Assembly (NCBI RefSeq): GCF_030316825.1
Contig: NZ_JASZYU010000002.1
Location: 806,001-870,000 of the forward strand
DNA: 64,000 bases
Reading direction: 5' to 3'
From: Variovorax fucosicus
GTDB lineage: Bacteria; Pseudomonadota; Gammaproteobacteria; Burkholderiales; Burkholderiaceae_C
Shown: piece after piece, positions 63,319 through 64,000 of the stretch
Layout of the letters: the number at the start of each line of letters is the position of its first letter
Numbering within the stretch: the stretch's first letter is position 1
Program-made: the position numbers and the translations under genes
The notes under the pieces: generated by a model
Database searches by the model: none
Told to the model about the DNA's origin: nothing
What the model saw: only the letters and a program-made list of their open reading frames with translations

Positions 63319-64000
63319 TCAGGGCATCACTTCCAGCGTGGCCGCGTAGCTCAGGCGGCGTTCCTTCGCCTGCGGCACCGTGGTCTTGTTGTCCTTGGTG
63401 TTGACGTCCAGCCAGTACATCCCGGCGCTCGGCCAGGTCACGCTGAACTGGCCCTTGCTGTCGGTCTTGATCTTCAGTTCCTCGAGCTTGTCGCGGTACT
63501 GCGTGTTGCCGGCCGTCACGGTCACCTCGAGATCCTTCGCGGGCTGGCCGTCGAGGTTCAGCGTGAAGGTGGATTTCTCGCCCTTGACCAGGTCGGTCGG
63601 ACTGCCGGTGGCGATCAGTTCGAGGCCCTGGCCGATCGGCTTGAGCTGCGAAGGCTTGCCGACTGTCACGAAGGTTTCGATGCGGCCGGCCGATTGGGTG
63701 ACGACCAAGTCGGTTGCATCGGCCGGGATCTCGCGGCCGATGGTTTCGGCCGTGCCGCGCGCGCGCTTGGGCTGGCCGGTGGCCTTGTCCTTCCAGCTCG
63801 CGCTGGCGCCGCCGTTGAGCACGGCGATGCGGTAGGTGCCCGGCTGCGCCACGCTCACGTCGAACACGCTGCGCTGCTTGAGCTGGGCCACGTTGTCGGG
63901 CTTGAGCGTGCCGCCGTCAGGGGCGGTGATCTGCAGGCCGTCGAGCCGCAGCGCATTGTGGTTGGCCACGAACAGGTCGTTCGACACGGCGGCGTCCACC
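63319..64000 (-). CDS. DUF4198-family periplasmic protein, N-terminus beyond the window
   Basis: The C-terminal 227 residues of a protein cut off by the window edge. The visible part looks like two beta-sandwich (CnaB/Ig-like) units: 'FVANHNALRLDGLQI' and 'SVAQPGTYRIAVLNGGASASWKD', then 'GLELIATGSPTDLVKGEKSTF' and 'DSKGQFSVTWPSAGMYWLDV'. This matches DUF4198 (NikK-like/GH25-type) proteins, which are exported and occur near metal-uptake systems. The signal peptide would lie outside the window. It is translationally close to apbE (stop overlaps a CTG) and heads the visible part of the DUF4198-apbE-flavoreductase unit. Confidence 0.8.
   Translation of the reverse strand, partial: VDAAVSNDLFVANHNALRLDGLQITAPDGGTLKPDNVAQLKQRSVFDVSVAQPGTYRIAVLNGGASASWKDKATGQPKRARGTAETIGREIPADATDLVVTQSAGRIETFVTVGKPSQLKPIGQGLELIATGSPTDLVKGEKSTFTLNLDGQPAKDLEVTVTAGNTQYRDKLEELKIKTDSKGQFSVTWPSAGMYWLDVNTKDNKTTVPQAKERRLSYAATLEVMP

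Overview
The window is a 64 kb stretch of GC-rich bacterial chromosome packed with housekeeping and metabolic genes. Gene content points to a betaproteobacterium of the Burkholderiales, most likely Comamonadaceae and plausibly Variovorax (inference from gene content and order; no search was run). Pointers are the EF-P/EarP arginine-rhamnosylation pair, a phasin gene, the hupB - tRNA-Val - ppiD order, the surE-pcm-nlpD-rpoS block and a sigma-70 with a long Lys/Ala-rich N-terminus. I see no insertion sequence, prophage, CRISPR array or rRNA, and no gene-free stretch longer than about 270 bases.

Layout. 1-8.6 kb: a lipoprotein, an aldehyde dehydrogenase, a fused osmoprotectant-type ABC protein, a ROK-like gene interrupted by an in-frame TGA, a lone receiver-domain protein, cardiolipin synthase coupled to a glutathione transferase, and a MetE-like methyltransferase. 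8.7-16.7 kb: vanillate O-demethylase genes (vanA-vanR-vanB) followed by a complete five-gene Liv-type ABC transporter and a SRPBCC protein; together these look like an uptake and catabolism block. 16.8-19.1 kb: an MFS pump and an HPP/CBS membrane protein. 19.2-23.7 kb: dnaG and rpoD. 23.8-27.5 kb: YihY, an SDR, the phasin with its probable PhaR-type control sites, a thioesterase, a repeat-built periplasmic protein and CsbD. 27.6-34 kb: a tight operon pncB - antiporter - glyoxylate reductase - rmuC - MFS - small membrane protein. 34-37.6 kb: a LOG-family protein, a crotonase, efp and earP. 37.6-41 kb: uvrC, pgsA and a DMT exporter. 41-44 kb: a LysR regulator divergent from a fluoroacetate-dehalogenase-like enzyme and a tartrate-dehydrogenase-like enzyme. 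44-47 kb: hupB, tRNA-Val, ppiD, tRNA-His and an H-NS-like protein. 47-53.4 kb: a quinone oxidoreductase, the stationary-phase block surE-pcm-nlpD-rpoS, and rlmD. 53.4-64 kb: a YccA protein, a GlcG/HbpS protein and then an iron-acquisition region on the minus strand (DUF4198 - apbE - flavoprotein reductase, a Fiu-like receptor, PiuC, Bfd, tonB-exbB-exbD, hemP), with three Fur-box-like sites.

Main points for a second look: the in-frame TGA at 3836-3838, followed at once by a perfect 10-bp hairpin, inside an otherwise open ROK-like gene; a repeated arrangement of a -10-like hexamer 6-10 bases before the start codon, suggesting many leaderless or near-leaderless mRNAs; conservation of the full fluoroacetate dehalogenase active-site set; a periplasmic protein built from two 44-residue repeats with twin CX10C motifs; and an ApbE/flavoreductase module whose apbE gene seems to start at CTG.
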